This document shows, in pieces, positions 27,104 through 36,082 of a stretch of 64,000 bases of DNA (positions are counted from its first letter, which is position 1; each line of letters begins with the position of its first letter). The stretch comes from Streptomyces sp. RPT161. Its GTDB lineage: Bacteria > Actinomycetota > Actinomycetes > Streptomycetales > Streptomycetaceae. The translations under genes were made by a program, and so were the position numbers. The DNA is taken from positions 434,001-498,000 of the forward strand of contig NZ_JAPZVN010000001.1 of NCBI RefSeq assembly GCF_027533845.1, in the 5' to 3' direction. Under the pieces are notes generated by a model. The model did not search any database, was not told the origin of the DNA, and saw nothing but the letters and a program-made list of their open reading frames with translations.

Positions 27104-28135
27104 CTAACCTCCCGCGGGTGCGCAGTCCCGTTCCGCCGCGAAGTGGCACGCGCTCTCGTGCGCCGCGGGCCCGCCCACCTCACGGAGAGCCGGAGGGACC
27201 GCCAGCGGGGGAACCTCCGTCACGCACTTGTCCTGCGCCTTCCAGCACCGCGTGCGGAACCTGCATCCAGAGGGGATGTTCGCGGGCGACGGCACGTCAC
27301 CCGCCAGGATGATCCGCTCGCGGCGCTCCCGTGCCTCCGGGTCCGGCACGGGCACCGCGGACAGCAGCGCCTGGGTGTACGGGTGGGTCGGGTGCTCGTA
27401 GATCTGTTCCTCGTTGCCGAGTTCGACGATCCGGCCCAGGTACATCACGCCGACGCGGTCGGAGATGTGCCGGACGATGGACAGGTCGTGCGCGATGAAG
27501 ATGTAGGAGAGGTCGAACTCCTTCTGGAGCCGGGTCATGAGATTGATGACCTGGGCCTGCACGGAGACGTCCAGCGCCGAGACCGGCTCGTCGCAGATGA
27601 TGATCTCCGGGTTGAGCGCCAACCCCCGCGCGATGCCGATACGTTGCCGCTGGCCGCCGGAGAACTGGTGCGGATACCGGTTGATGTACTCCGGGTTCAG
27701 CCCGACCACGTCCAGCAGGTCCTGGACCTTCCTGCGGCGGTCGCCCTTCGGCGCCGCCTCGGGATGGATCTCGAACGGCTCACCGATGATGTCGCCGACC
27801 GTCATCCGGGGATTCAGGGACGTGTACGGGTCCTGGAACACCATCTGGATGTTCCGCCGCACCGCCTTGAGCGCCTTGCCGGACAGCCTGGTGATGTCCT
27901 CGCCCTTGAACAGGATCCGTCCCGCGGTCGGCTCCTCCAACCGCATCAGCAGCTTGGCCACCGTCGACTTGCCGCAGCCCGACTCGCCCACGATGCCCAG
28001 CGTCTCACCCTGGAAGAGGTCGAAGTCCACCCCGTCCACGGCCCTGACCGCGCCGATCTGCTTCTTGAATACGATCCCCCGGGTCAGCGGGAAGTGCTTG
28101 ACCAGGCCCCGCACCTGGAGAACGGCCTCAGCCAT
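27104..28135 (-). CDS. Opp system 2: ATPase, OppF class
   Basis: 343 residues, last gene of the second oligopeptide operon. Start [16 protein letters not shown] at ATG 28135, Walker [10 protein letters not shown], signature [15 protein letters not shown], Walker [16 protein letters not shown]-terminal [18 protein letters not shown]. It overlaps the OppD-class gene by 8 bases. Bases 27556-27907 are about 99% identical (4 differences counted) to the matching part of system 3, whereas flanking parts are far less alike, a sign of gene conversion. A longer open frame upstream of 28135 is not supported. Confidence 0.9.
   Translation of the reverse strand: MAEAVLQVRGLVKHFPLTRGIVFKKQIGAVRAVDGVDFDLFQGETLGIVGESGCGKSTVAKLLMRLEEPTAGRILFKGEDITRLSGKALKAVRRNIQMVFQDPYTSLNPRMTVGDIIGEPFEIHPEAAPKGDRRRKVQDLLDVVGLNPEYINRYPHQFSGGQRQRIGIARGLALNPEIIICDEPVSALDVSVQAQVINLMTRLQKEFDLSYIFIAHDLSIVRHISDRVGVMYLGRIVELGNEEQIYEHPTHPYTQALLSAVPVPDPEARERRERIILAGDVPSPANIPSGCRFRTRCWKAQDKCVTEVPPLAVPPALREVGGPAAHESACHFAAERDCAPAGG
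27556..27907. repeat. Near-identical tract shared with 34470-34821
   Basis: By manual alignment with a constant offset of 6914 bases, only four substitutions are seen over about 350 bases. Just beyond the right edge (from 27908), the two copies differ at roughly every second to third base for about 35 bases. Confidence 0.8.
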
Positions 28136-29108
28136 CGAGGGTCTCCTTCCAGAAGTGGCAGGCGCTGGCGCGGTGCGGCGCGACCTCGTACAGCGGTGGC
28201 TCGTCGGTGCGGCAGACCTCCTGTGCCATCGGGCAGCGCGGGTTGAACGCACAGCCGGGCGGGATCCGCAGCAGACTGGGCGGTAGCCCCTTGATCGCGT
28301 ACAGCTCCTGGCCCTTCTGGTCCAGCCGGGGGATCGAGTCCAGCAGGCCCTTGGTGTAGGGGTGGGCCGGGGCCTTGTAGATCTCGTGCACCGGAGCGGT
28401 CTCCACGATCCGGCCCGCGTACATCACCGCGATCTTGTCGGCGACGTCCGCGACCACACCGAGGTCATGGGTGATCAGGATCAGGCCCATGTGCATCTCG
28501 CGCTGCAACTCCGCGAGCAGTTCCATGACCTGGGCCTGCACGGTGACGTCCAGCGCGGTGGTGGGCTCGTCCGCGATGATCAGATCCGGCTCCAGGGCCA
28601 TCGCCATCGCGATCATGATGCGCTGCCGCATACCGCCGGAGAACTGGTGCGGATAGTCCCCCACCCGCTCCTTCGCCGCCGGAATGCGCACCCGGTCCAT
28701 CAGCTCGACGGCCCGCGCCCGTGCGTCCCTACGGGACAGACCGCGGTGCACCACGAACATCTCGCCGAGCTGGGCGCCCACACTCAGCACCGGATTGAGC
28801 GCCGACAACGCGTCCTGGAAGATCATCGCCATTCTGGCGCCGCGCAGCTGGCGGCGCGCCTCGCGGTGCAGCGAGAGCAGATCGGCGCCCTGGAAGAAGA
28901 TCCTGCCCCGGGTGATGTGGCCGGGCGGTGAGTCCAGGATGCCCATGACGGCCTGCGCGGTCACCGACTTCCCGGAGCCGGACTCACCGAGCACCGCCAG
29001 CGTCTCACCGGCGTTCACCGAGTAGTTGACACCGTTGACCGCCTTGGCCACCCCGTCCCGGGTGCGGAACTCGACATGCAGGTCGCGTACGTCCAGCAAT
29101 GTGTCCAA
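28128..29108 (-). CDS. Opp system 2: ATPase, OppD class
   Basis: 326 residues: [20 protein letters not shown], Walker A GESGSGKS, signature [15 protein letters not shown], Walker [16 protein letters not shown]-terminal [15 protein letters not shown]. The start is TTG at 29108 with GAGGAG 7-8 bases upstream; in-frame sequence further upstream runs into the permease gene and has no site. Bases 28333-28704 match system 3 with a single difference over about 370 bases. It couples with the OppF-class partner to drive uptake. Confidence 0.9.
   Translation of the reverse strand: MDTLLDVRDLHVEFRTRDGVAKAVNGVNYSVNAGETLAVLGESGSGKSVTAQAVMGILDSPPGHITRGRIFFQGADLLSLHREARRQLRGARMAMIFQDALSALNPVLSVGAQLGEMFVVHRGLSRRDARARAVELMDRVRIPAAKERVGDYPHQFSGGMRQRIMIAMAMALEPDLIIADEPTTALDVTVQAQVMELLAELQREMHMGLILITHDLGVVADVADKIAVMYAGRIVETAPVHEIYKAPAHPYTKGLLDSIPRLDQKGQELYAIKGLPPSLLRIPPGCAFNPRCPMAQEVCRTDEPPLYEVAPHRASACHFWKETLDG
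28333..28704. repeat. Near-identical tract shared with 35247-35618
   Basis: One substitution over about 370 bases at the same 6914-base offset. Divergence begins sharply after the codons for the conserved LMDRVRIP segment. Confidence 0.8.
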
Positions 29109-29119
29109 CGGACGTCTCC

Positions 29120-30097
29120 TCAGCGCAGCTTGGGATCGAGGGCGTCGCGCACCGCGTCGCCGAGCATGATGAACGCGAGCACCGTGACGCTCAGCGCGGC
29201 GGCGGGCCACAGCAGCATGTGCGGTGCGTCGCGGATCTGGGTGGAGGCCGAGGAGATGTCGATCCCCCAGGAGACGGTGGGTGGTTTGAGCCCCACGCCG
29301 AGGAAGGACAGCGTCGCCTCAAGCGAGATGTACGTACCGAGCGCGATGGTGGCCACCACGATCACCGGAGCGATCGCGTTCGGCGCGATGTGCCGCAGCA
29401 GCATCCGGGCGGGCCCGGCGCCGAGCGCGCGGGCGGCCTGTACGTAGTCGTTCTGCTTCGCGGTGATCACCGCACCGCGGGCGATACGGGCGATCTGCGG
29501 CCAGCCCAGCAGCACGATGAAGCCGACCACCGGCCAGACCGTGGTGTTGGTGACCACGGAGAGGAAGACCAGGCCGCCGAGGATGATCGGAATGCCGAAG
29601 AAGATGTCGCTGACCCGGGAGAGCAGCGCGTCCCACCAGCCGCCGAAGAACCCGGCGAAGCCGCCCAGGATGCTGCCGAGCAGTGCGGCCCCGGCCGTGG
29701 CGCAGACGCCGACGGTGACCGAGGCCCGGGCGCCGTAGACGGTGCGGGTGTAGACGTCGCAGCCCTGGGTGTCGAAGCCGAAGGGGTGGCCGGGCGCCGG
29801 ACCCAGTTGCGACTTGTTGATGTCGCAGGCCAACGGGTTTCCGCTGGCGATCAGTTGGGGCCAGATGGCGATCAGCACCAGGAAGAGGATGAGCAGCGCG
29901 GACACGATGAAGATCGGGTTGCGGCGCAGATCGTGCCAGGCGTCCGACCACAGGCTGCGGGCCCGCGCGGACGGCGCGGTGGCCTGGCCGATGGACGCCG
30001 CCTCGGTGGCGGCGAACTCCATGGCGCCGCCCGCACCGGCGTTGCCGACGGCGTCGGCCGAGGTCCGGCCGTTGGGCTGTTCGAGCTGCTCAGGCAT
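29120..30097 (-). CDS. Opp system 2: permease, OppC class
   Basis: 325 residues. Variable N-terminus, then SLWSDAWHDLRRNPIFIVSA (OppC N-terminal domain), several membrane helices, GFDTQGCDVYTRTVYGARAS, the permease loop DYVQAARALGAGPARMLLRH-like and GVGLKPPTVSWGIDI. ATG 30097 overlaps the preceding permease gene by 8 bases. Its first 60 or so bases at the 3' end are identical to the system 3 copy. Confidence 0.9.
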   Translation of the reverse strand: MPEQLEQPNGRTSADAVGNAGAGGAMEFAATEAASIGQATAPSARARSLWSDAWHDLRRNPIFIVSALLILFLVLIAIWPQLIASGNPLACDINKSQLGPAPGHPFGFDTQGCDVYTRTVYGARASVTVGVCATAGAALLGSILGGFAGFFGGWWDALLSRVSDIFFGIPIILGGLVFLSVVTNTTVWPVVGFIVLLGWPQIARIARGAVITAKQNDYVQAARALGAGPARMLLRHIAPNAIAPVIVVATIALGTYISLEATLSFLGVGLKPPTVSWGIDISSASTQIRDAPHMLLWPAAALSVTVLAFIMLGDAVRDALDPKLR

Positions 30098-31013
30098 ATC
30101 GGATCCTCGGGTCCAGTACCGCGTACAGCAGGTCCACGAGCAGGTTCGCCACCAGGAAGACGATCACCAAGATGGTGACGAAGCCGACCACCGTCGGGGA
30201 GTTCTGCCGCAGGATGCCCTGGTAGAGCTGGTAGCCGACGCCATGGATGTTGAAGATCCGCTCGGTGACGATGGCGCCGCCCATCAGCGCGCCGACATCG
30301 GTGCCGATGAAGGTGACCACCGGGATCAGGGAGTTGCGCAGCAGATGCCGGAAGATCACCCGGCGGCGCGGCAGTCCCTTGGCGATGGCGGTGCGTACGT
30401 AGTCGGCCCGGTGGTTCTCCACGATGGAGGTACGGGTCAGCCGGGTGACGTACGCCAGCGAGACCAGCGCCAACACGACGCCGGGCAGGGCCAGTTCGTT
30501 GAACGGCGCCGCCGGCGAGACCGAGGGGTTGACCACTCCCCATTTGACGCCGAACAGGAACTGAAGGACGTATCCGCTGACGAAGGTCGGAATCGATACC
30601 ACGATCAGCGTCAGCACCAGCACTCCGGTGTCCACCGAGCGGCCGCGCCGTAGTCCGCTGACGATGCCGAGGATGATGCCGATGACCGCCTCGACGACGA
30701 TCGCCACGATGGTGAGCCGAATGGTCAGCGGCCAGGCGGATCCCATCAGTTCGAGAACCGGTTGGCCGGTGAACGCGGTGCCGAAGTTCCCCTGGAAGAT
30801 CTGCGCCATGTAGTGCGTGTACTGCTGCCACAGCGGATGATCGAGATAGAGGTCCCTGCGGATCTGCGCGGCGGTCGCCGGATCGGGGGCGCGGTCACCG
30901 AACAACGCGGCCACCGGGTCGCCCAGCGCGTACACCATGACGAAGATCAGGAAAGTGCTGCCGACGAAGACCGGAATCATCTGGAGCAGCCGCCGGATCA
31001 CATACCGTCCCAT
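30090..31013 (-). CDS. Opp system 2: permease, OppB class
   Basis: 307 residues: GRYVIRRLLQMIPVFVGSTF at the N-terminus, six membrane helices, permease loop DYVRTAIAKGLPRRRVIFRH, and NIHGVGYQLYQGI near the end. Unlike BldKC it has no Cys pairs in the first periplasmic loop. It begins 21 bases after the binding-protein gene, without the intergenic stem-loop seen in bldK and in system 3. Confidence 0.9.
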   Translation of the reverse strand: MGRYVIRRLLQMIPVFVGSTFLIFVMVYALGDPVAALFGDRAPDPATAAQIRRDLYLDHPLWQQYTHYMAQIFQGNFGTAFTGQPVLELMGSAWPLTIRLTIVAIVVEAVIGIILGIVSGLRRGRSVDTGVLVLTLIVVSIPTFVSGYVLQFLFGVKWGVVNPSVSPAAPFNELALPGVVLALVSLAYVTRLTRTSIVENHRADYVRTAIAKGLPRRRVIFRHLLRNSLIPVVTFIGTDVGALMGGAIVTERIFNIHGVGYQLYQGILRQNSPTVVGFVTILVIVFLVANLLVDLLYAVLDPRIRYA

Positions 31014-31034
31014 GGAGCCTTTCCCCGAGTGAGT

Positions 31035-32657
31035 TCAGCTGACGGTGATGTCGTTGTAGACCGGGACGCTGAACTGGTTGAGCGCCACGTTCGAGAGGTT
31101 GGCGGAGTAGCCGGCGTTGCCGTTCTGGTACCACAGCGGAATGGCGGGCACCTGCTGGGCGAGGATGCGCTCCGCGTCCTGGAAGTCGTTCACCGCCCGG
31201 CCCCGGTCGGATTCCCCGTTGGCCCGGTCGACCAGCCGGTCGAAATCGGCGTTGGACCAGTGCGAGTCGTTGGAGGAGCCTCCCGTGTAGTACAGCGGCT
31301 GCAGGAAGTCCTGGATCAGCGGATAGTCCATCTGCCAGCCCGCGCGGAACGGCTGGGTCTCCGACTTGTTGGTGATCTGGTTGCGGAAGTCCGCGAAGGT
31401 GCCGACCGGGGCGCCCACGCACGCCTTGTCGTTGCCCAGGGCGTTGTTGACGCTGTTGCAGACCGCGTCCACCCACACCTTGTGCGAGCCGGTGTCGGCG
31501 TTGTAGCCGATCTTCATCTGCCCGCCGGGCAGGCCGCCGCCCTCCTGGATCAGCCTTTTCGCCTGGGTGGGGTTGTAGGTGCACACGGCGCCGCACAGCC
31601 CGGCTTTGAATCCGCCGCGCGCGCCGAGCACCGGCGAGGTCCAGTCGGTGGCAGGGGTGCGGGTGCCGCGGAAGATCCGGGTTGTGATCGAGGCGCGGTC
31701 AATGGCCATGGAAATGCCCTGGCGCACCTTCTGTGTGTTGCCGCCGCTCCACCGCGACTGGTACATCGGAAAGGCAATGGTCTGGATGATTCCGGCGGAC
31801 TGGTTGATGTAGCGCGACCCCAGGTCCTTTTTGACGTTGCGCAGTTGGGTGGTGGGGATGTCATCGACCAGGTCGAGGTTTCCGGCCTGCAGATCGGTGT
31901 ACGCGGTGTTGCTGTCGGTGTAGACCTGTAGGTCGACGCCGCCGTTCTTCGCCTTGTCGTCGCCGGTGTAGCCGTCCCATCGGCGCAGCCTCATGACGGT
32001 GCCCCTGGTGTACGAGTTGATCTCGTACGGGCCGTCGCCGACCGGTTTCCGCAGCCAGCCCGCGTGGTCGGTGAAGAACGCCCTGGGCAGCGGGTAGAAC
32101 GCCGAGTAGCCGAGGGTGTCCGGCCAGGTGGAGAACTTCTGGCTGAGCCTTACGGTGAATGTGCGGTCGTCCTTGACCGAGAGCCCGGACATGGTCTTCG
32201 CGGTAGGGCTTCCGGAGTCCGGGTGGACCTGGCGGTATCCGTCGATGTAGCCGAAGAAACTGGAATTGAGCTGCTTGTTGGTGACCAGCGCGCCGTAGTT
32301 CCAGGCGTCCACGAAGGAACGCGCGGTGACCGGCTCGCCGTTGGAGAACCGCCAGCCCGGCTTGAGCCGCACGGTGAAGTTCTGCTGGTCCGAGCTGGTG
32401 ATCGAGTCGGCGATCCAGTTCTGCGCGGCGCCGGTCTTGGGGTCGTATCTCTTCAGGCCGCGGAAGACCATGTCGAGCACCTTGCCGCCCTGCACCTCGT
32501 TGGTGTTCGCGGGCTCCAGCGGATGCTGCGGATCGCCCCAGGAGGCGCGCACGACGGCGTTCGGACCCCCGGGACGGCTACCGCCGCCGCAGGCGGTGGC
32601 CGTCAGTACGACCACTGCCGCGCACACCGCCCACTTCGGGCGTGCGGGTCCGCGCAT
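31035..32657 (-). CDS. Opp system 2: oligopeptide-binding lipoprotein
   Basis: 540 residues, SBP_bac_5 family. Signal peptide with lipobox TATAC and GGGSRPGG linker. Motifs include HPLEPANTNEVQGGKVLDM, FVDAWNYGALVTN, DGPYEINSYTRG and PFRAGWQMDYPLIQDFLQ. It is the first gene of the operon; GAGGAGG precedes the ATG. Aligned by eye to the system 3 binding protein it is clearly homologous over its full length but visibly more diverged than the ATPases, which suggests a changed peptide preference. Confidence 0.9.
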   Translation of the reverse strand: MRGPARPKWAVCAAVVVLTATACGGGSRPGGPNAVVRASWGDPQHPLEPANTNEVQGGKVLDMVFRGLKRYDPKTGAAQNWIADSITSSDQQNFTVRLKPGWRFSNGEPVTARSFVDAWNYGALVTNKQLNSSFFGYIDGYRQVHPDSGSPTAKTMSGLSVKDDRTFTVRLSQKFSTWPDTLGYSAFYPLPRAFFTDHAGWLRKPVGDGPYEINSYTRGTVMRLRRWDGYTGDDKAKNGGVDLQVYTDSNTAYTDLQAGNLDLVDDIPTTQLRNVKKDLGSRYINQSAGIIQTIAFPMYQSRWSGGNTQKVRQGISMAIDRASITTRIFRGTRTPATDWTSPVLGARGGFKAGLCGAVCTYNPTQAKRLIQEGGGLPGGQMKIGYNADTGSHKVWVDAVCNSVNNALGNDKACVGAPVGTFADFRNQITNKSETQPFRAGWQMDYPLIQDFLQPLYYTGGSSNDSHWSNADFDRLVDRANGESDRGRAVNDFQDAERILAQQVPAIPLWYQNGNAGYSANLSNVALNQFSVPVYNDITVS

Positions 32658-32855
32658 TCGGGTGCCTCCTCATGGCTCACGTCACACGTAGCCACAAATA
32701 ACACCCAACGGGTGATCTTCCACGCCTTTCCGGCGGTCGTACACGCGGAGACCGCGGGGGAAACCGCCCGTATGCGGGAGTCCCACTACCCCGACGCGGT
32801 GCGCCGGACGAGTGGTGGAGGCGGACGGGCCTCCGAGCCGAAAGGTCCTGCGCCG

Positions 32856-33061
32856 TCAGCTGACGAAGCCGTCGAACGCACCCGTCTTGATGCGGCGCAC
32901 CAGGGCGCCGAAGGCGCGGGGCGCAGTTTTATGACGGTACGCGGGTCGTCGCTCTCGCGAAGGTGGCTCGCGCCTGCGGCGCCGGTGGCGACTTCGACGC
33001 AGTCCGCTGCTCCACCTTCGCTGAAGCTGGACTTCCGCCACTTGAGCTCCGACTTGCACGC
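32856..33061 (-). pseudogene. Frameshifted DUF397-domain gene remnant
   Basis: One minus-strand frame reads SELKWRKSSFSEGGAADC...HLRESDDPRTVIK, the first two thirds of a DUF397 domain. Near the T run at 32927-32930 the match moves to another frame reading TAPRAFGALVRRIKTGAFDG and ends at a TGA at 32856. Adding one base to the A run (minus strand) would join them into a normal ~66-residue DUF397 protein. No ATG or GTG with a ribosome site opens the first frame, so two lesions appear present. DUF397 proteins usually pair with an Xre-type regulator in Streptomyces (WhiJ-like loci); none is seen here. Confidence 0.7.
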
Positions 33062-33231
33062 CTTCCTGGAGCAGGGGGTACAGGAGCCGTTGCACCAGTC
33101 CCAGCGAGCCCTTGGTCGAACGCGCTCCCTGCGACGCCTCGACATCACTGGGCGGTAGCGCGACCTCTGGCGCCCTCGCCAGTCGAGCCGAAGCGGTGAG
33201 CGTTACACCGCGCCCCGAGGCAAGCTTCCGG

Positions 33232-33711
33232 TCAGTCCTCATCGCCGGTCGGCGACGGGACTCCCAACTCCCACAGTGCACTGAGGAGTTCATTCCGCCG
33301 AGAAGTACCAACCAGATATACGTGGCCGGATGTGGTAGCCAGTTCGACGCAGTCGTGGCCGCGGAGAATGAGGGCAACCCGCTTGTTGCCGAGCCAGCGC
33401 AGGCCCAGACCCCCGGCCTGCTGAAAAGCATTCAGCTGGGCGTGCCGAGCCGCCTTGATATCCCGCAGGTTAAGGGTCTTGCGCCAAACCGGCACCAGCG
33501 AGAGTCGGACGACGTCCCTCTCGACCACAACGCGAGAATGGGTGAAGACCGAAAACAGCAGGACGACCGCGCCTACTGCCGCAAGTAGGATCTTGGGACC
33601 CAGCCCTTCGACCCTGCTCCACACCGCAACGATGAGGACGAGCAGCGCCACCGCTACTGCGATGAGGCTGATATCGAGCGTGCGGGGTAGCCGCTGGTTC
33701 TCATCAAACAC
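33232..33711 (-). CDS. Two-helix membrane protein with PH-like cytoplasmic domain, unknown function
   Basis: About 159 residues. Two membrane helices (ISLIAVAVALLVLIVAVW and ILLAAVGAVVLLFSVF) form a hairpin, followed by a beta-rich region (RVVVERDVVRLSLVPVWRKT, ALILRGHDCVELATTSGHVY) that resembles bacterial PH-type domains. GTG 33711 is preferred, with GGAGA six bases upstream; GTG 33717 would have no spacing. Codon use is less GC-rich than in the flanking operons. It sits in the accessory patch between the two duplicated oligopeptide operons. Confidence 0.7.
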   Translation of the reverse strand: MFDENQRLPRTLDISLIAVAVALLVLIVAVWSRVEGLGPKILLAAVGAVVLLFSVFTHSRVVVERDVVRLSLVPVWRKTLNLRDIKAARHAQLNAFQQAGGLGLRWLGNKRVALILRGHDCVELATTSGHVYLVGTSRRNELLSALWELGVPSPTGDED

Positions 33712-34020
33712 TGGCACTCTCCGAGACGGGCGATAGATTCTCCGCCCAAGACCCAGGGTGGGTCAACGCGTGCCAGGCAGGCTTGAGTTGACGAGCGTTG
33801 ACTCTGTATCTCCGCAGGGCACGGAGAGAGGGGGCCACCCCGCGGGCCGAGTCCTACCCGTCCACCAGTGCGTCCGGCGACCACCGTCCCGCAGCATCCG
33901 AAGCTCCGGCAGGACGGTGTTCGCGTTGGTGTCCAACACCTGGGCGCCCAAGCCAGGCTCAAAACGCCGATGAGGGCGCCCCCCTGTCGGGGAGCGCCCT
34001 CATCTCCGGTCGGGTACGGC
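33712..34020. other. Gap between PH-like gene and Opp system 3
   Basis: 309 bases. An inverted repeat GACCCA-GGG-TGGGTC (33750-33764) lies just upstream of the PH-like gene. A minus-strand open frame at 33763-33951 has no start site or recognisable product. The right end holds the system 3 terminator. Confidence 0.45.
33969..34004 (-). terminator. Terminator of Opp system 3 operon
   Basis: GATGAGGGCGC (33969-33979) pairs with GCGCCCTCATC (33994-34004); an inner CCCC/GGGG extends the stem. It lies 17 bases beyond the stop of the last gene of system 3, and on the minus strand is followed by a short TTTT run. Confidence 0.85.
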
Positions 34021-35049
34021 TCAGGCCGCGCCGACCACGTCCTTCTCCTCCGCGAAGTGGCAGGCGCTCTCGTGCGCGGCGGGTGAGTCGACGTTCTTGA
34101 ACCGTTCCGGGATCGCCAGCAGCGGCGTCTCGGTGGCGCACTTGTCCTGTGCCTTCCAGCACCGGGTGCGGAACCGGCAGCCGGACGGCGGATTGGCCGG
34201 GGACGGCACGTCGCCGGTCAGGATGATCCGCTCGCGGTGCTCACGGGACTCCGGGTCCGGCACGGGCACCGCGGACAGCAGCGCCTGGGTGTACGGGTGG
34301 GTCGGGTGCTCGTAGATCTGCTCGTCGTCGCCGATCTCCACCATCTTGCCCAGGTACATCACGCCGACGCGGTCGGAGATGTGCCGGACGATGGACAGGT
34401 CGTGCGCGATGAACATGTACGACAGGTCGAACTCCTTCTGGAGCCTGCCCATCAGGTTGATGACCTGTGCCTGCACGGAGACGTCCAGCGCCGAGACCGG
34501 CTCGTCGCAGATGATGATCTCCGGGTTGAGCGCCAACCCCCGTGCGATACCGATACGTTGCCGCTGGCCGCCGGAGAACTGGTGCGGATACCGGTTGATG
34601 TACTCCGGGTTCAGCCCGACCACGTCCAGCAGGTCCTGGACCTTCCTGCGGCGGTCACCCTTCGGCGCCACCTCGGGATGGATCTCGAACGGCTCACCGA
34701 TGATGTCGCCGACCGTCATCCGGGGATTCAGGGACGTGTACGGGTCCTGGAACACCATCTGGATGTTCCGCCGCACCGCCTTGAGCGCCTTGCCGGACAG
34801 CCTGGTGATGTCCTCGCCCTTGTAGAGCACCTGGCCGGAGGTGGCCCGCTCCAGGTTCATCAGCAGCTTGGCCACCGTCGACTTGCCGCAGCCCGACTCG
34901 CCCACGATGCCGAGCGTCTCACCGCGGTACAGGTCGAAGCTGACTCCGTCGACGGCCTTGACCGCGCCGATCTGCTTCTTGACGATGATGCCCTGGGTCA
35001 GCGGGAAGTGCTTGACCAGGTCCCGCACTTCGAGAATGGCCTCAGCCAT
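34021..35049 (-). CDS. Opp system 3: ATPase, OppF class
   Basis: 342 residues: [19 protein letters not shown], Walker [10 protein letters not shown], signature [15 protein letters not shown], Walker [15 protein letters not shown], and C-terminal [21 protein letters not shown] 35049 overlaps the OppD-class gene by 8 bases. The central 350 bases are almost identical to the system 2 copy, including synonymous positions; the ends of the gene differ much more. Confidence 0.9.
   Translation of the reverse strand: MAEAILEVRDLVKHFPLTQGIIVKKQIGAVKAVDGVSFDLYRGETLGIVGESGCGKSTVAKLLMNLERATSGQVLYKGEDITRLSGKALKAVRRNIQMVFQDPYTSLNPRMTVGDIIGEPFEIHPEVAPKGDRRRKVQDLLDVVGLNPEYINRYPHQFSGGQRQRIGIARGLALNPEIIICDEPVSALDVSVQAQVINLMGRLQKEFDLSYMFIAHDLSIVRHISDRVGVMYLGKMVEIGDDEQIYEHPTHPYTQALLSAVPVPDPESREHRERIILTGDVPSPANPPSGCRFRTRCWKAQDKCATETPLLAIPERFKNVDSPAAHESACHFAEEKDVVGAA
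34470..34821. repeat. Near-identical tract, partner of 27556-27907
   Basis: Second copy of the OppF-class tract, same strand, offset 6914 bases. Confidence 0.8.
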
Positions 35050-36070
35050 CGAGGGTCTCCTTCCAGAAGTGGCAGGCGCTGGCCCGCGTGTCGCTCACGG
35101 CCGCCAGCGGCGGAACGTCCGTACGGCAGACGTCCTGCGCCATCGGGCAGCGCGGGTTGAACGCACAACCCGACGGAATCCGCAGCAGGTTGGGCGGCAG
35201 GCCCTTGATCGCGTACAGCTCCTGGCCCTTCTGGTCCAGGCGCGGGATCGAGTCCAGCAGGCCCTTGGTGTAGGGGTGGGCCGGGGCCTTGTAGATCTCG
35301 TGCACCGGAGCGGTCTCCACGATCCGGCCCGCGTACATCACCGCGATCTTGTCGGCGACGTCCGCGACCACACCGAGGTCATGGGTGATCAGGATCAGGC
35401 CCATGTGCATCTCGCGCTGCAACTCCGCGAGCAGTTCCATGACCTGGGCCTGCACGGTGACGTCCAGCGCGGTGGTGGGCTCGTCCGCGATGATCAGGTC
35501 CGGCTCCAGGGCCATCGCCATCGCGATCATGATGCGCTGCCGCATACCGCCGGAGAACTGGTGCGGATAGTCCCCCACCCGCTCCTTCGCCGCCGGAATG
35601 CGCACCCGGTCCATCAGCTCGATCGCCTTGGCCTTGGCGTCCTTCTTGGACAGGCCCTGGTGCACCCGGAACATCTCGCCGAGCTGGTAGCCCACGCTGA
35701 GCACGGGGTTGAGCGCGGACAGCGCGTCCTGGAAGATCATCGCGATCTTCTGACCGCGGATCTTGCGGCGCTCCTCGGCGGACATCTTGAGCATGTCCTG
35801 GCCGCGGAAGAAGATCTCGCCCTTCGGGATCCGGCCCGGGGGCATGTCCAGGATGCCCATGACGGCCTGCGCGGTCACCGACTTGCCGGAGCCCGACTCA
35901 CCGAGCACGGCCAGCGTCTCACCGGCGTTCACCGAGTAGTTGACGCCGTTGACGGCCTTGGCCACCCCGTCCCGGGTGTGGAACTCGACGTGCAGGTCGC
36001 GTACTTCGAGCAGCGGCGCGGTGCCGGTGGCGCCCGTCTGCTCGGGACCAGCCTTCTCCATAATGGTCAT
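35042..36070 (-). CDS. Opp system 3: ATPase, OppD class
   Basis: 342 residues: a short extra N-terminus (TIMEKAGPEQTGATG) before [16 protein letters not shown], Walker A GESGSGKS, signature [15 protein letters not shown], Walker [15 protein letters not shown], and [18 protein letters not shown] 36070 has TGAGGAGG upstream. The N-terminal extension is missing in the system 2 copy, which instead starts with TTG, so one of the two starts was remodelled after duplication. Confidence 0.9.
   Translation of the reverse strand: MTIMEKAGPEQTGATGTAPLLEVRDLHVEFHTRDGVAKAVNGVNYSVNAGETLAVLGESGSGKSVTAQAVMGILDMPPGRIPKGEIFFRGQDMLKMSAEERRKIRGQKIAMIFQDALSALNPVLSVGYQLGEMFRVHQGLSKKDAKAKAIELMDRVRIPAAKERVGDYPHQFSGGMRQRIMIAMAMALEPDLIIADEPTTALDVTVQAQVMELLAELQREMHMGLILITHDLGVVADVADKIAVMYAGRIVETAPVHEIYKAPAHPYTKGLLDSIPRLDQKGQELYAIKGLPPNLLRIPSGCAFNPRCPMAQDVCRTDVPPLAAVSDTRASACHFWKETLDG
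35247..35618. repeat. Near-identical tract, partner of 28333-28704
   Basis: Second copy of the OppD-class tract, same strand, offset 6914 bases. Confidence 0.8.
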
Positions 36071-36082
36071 GGCGACGCCTCC

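Noticed and set aside
32658-32800. Promoter for Opp 2 (TTGGGT with TGACGT 18 bases downstream)
   Set aside because: Both hexamers are poor matches; a promoter must exist here, but the sequence does not single one out.
33763-33951. Short minus-strand frame beginning GAQVLDTNANTVLPEL upstream of the PH-like gene
   Set aside because: It looks mildly protein-like but has no start site and no recognised family, so it was not called a gene.
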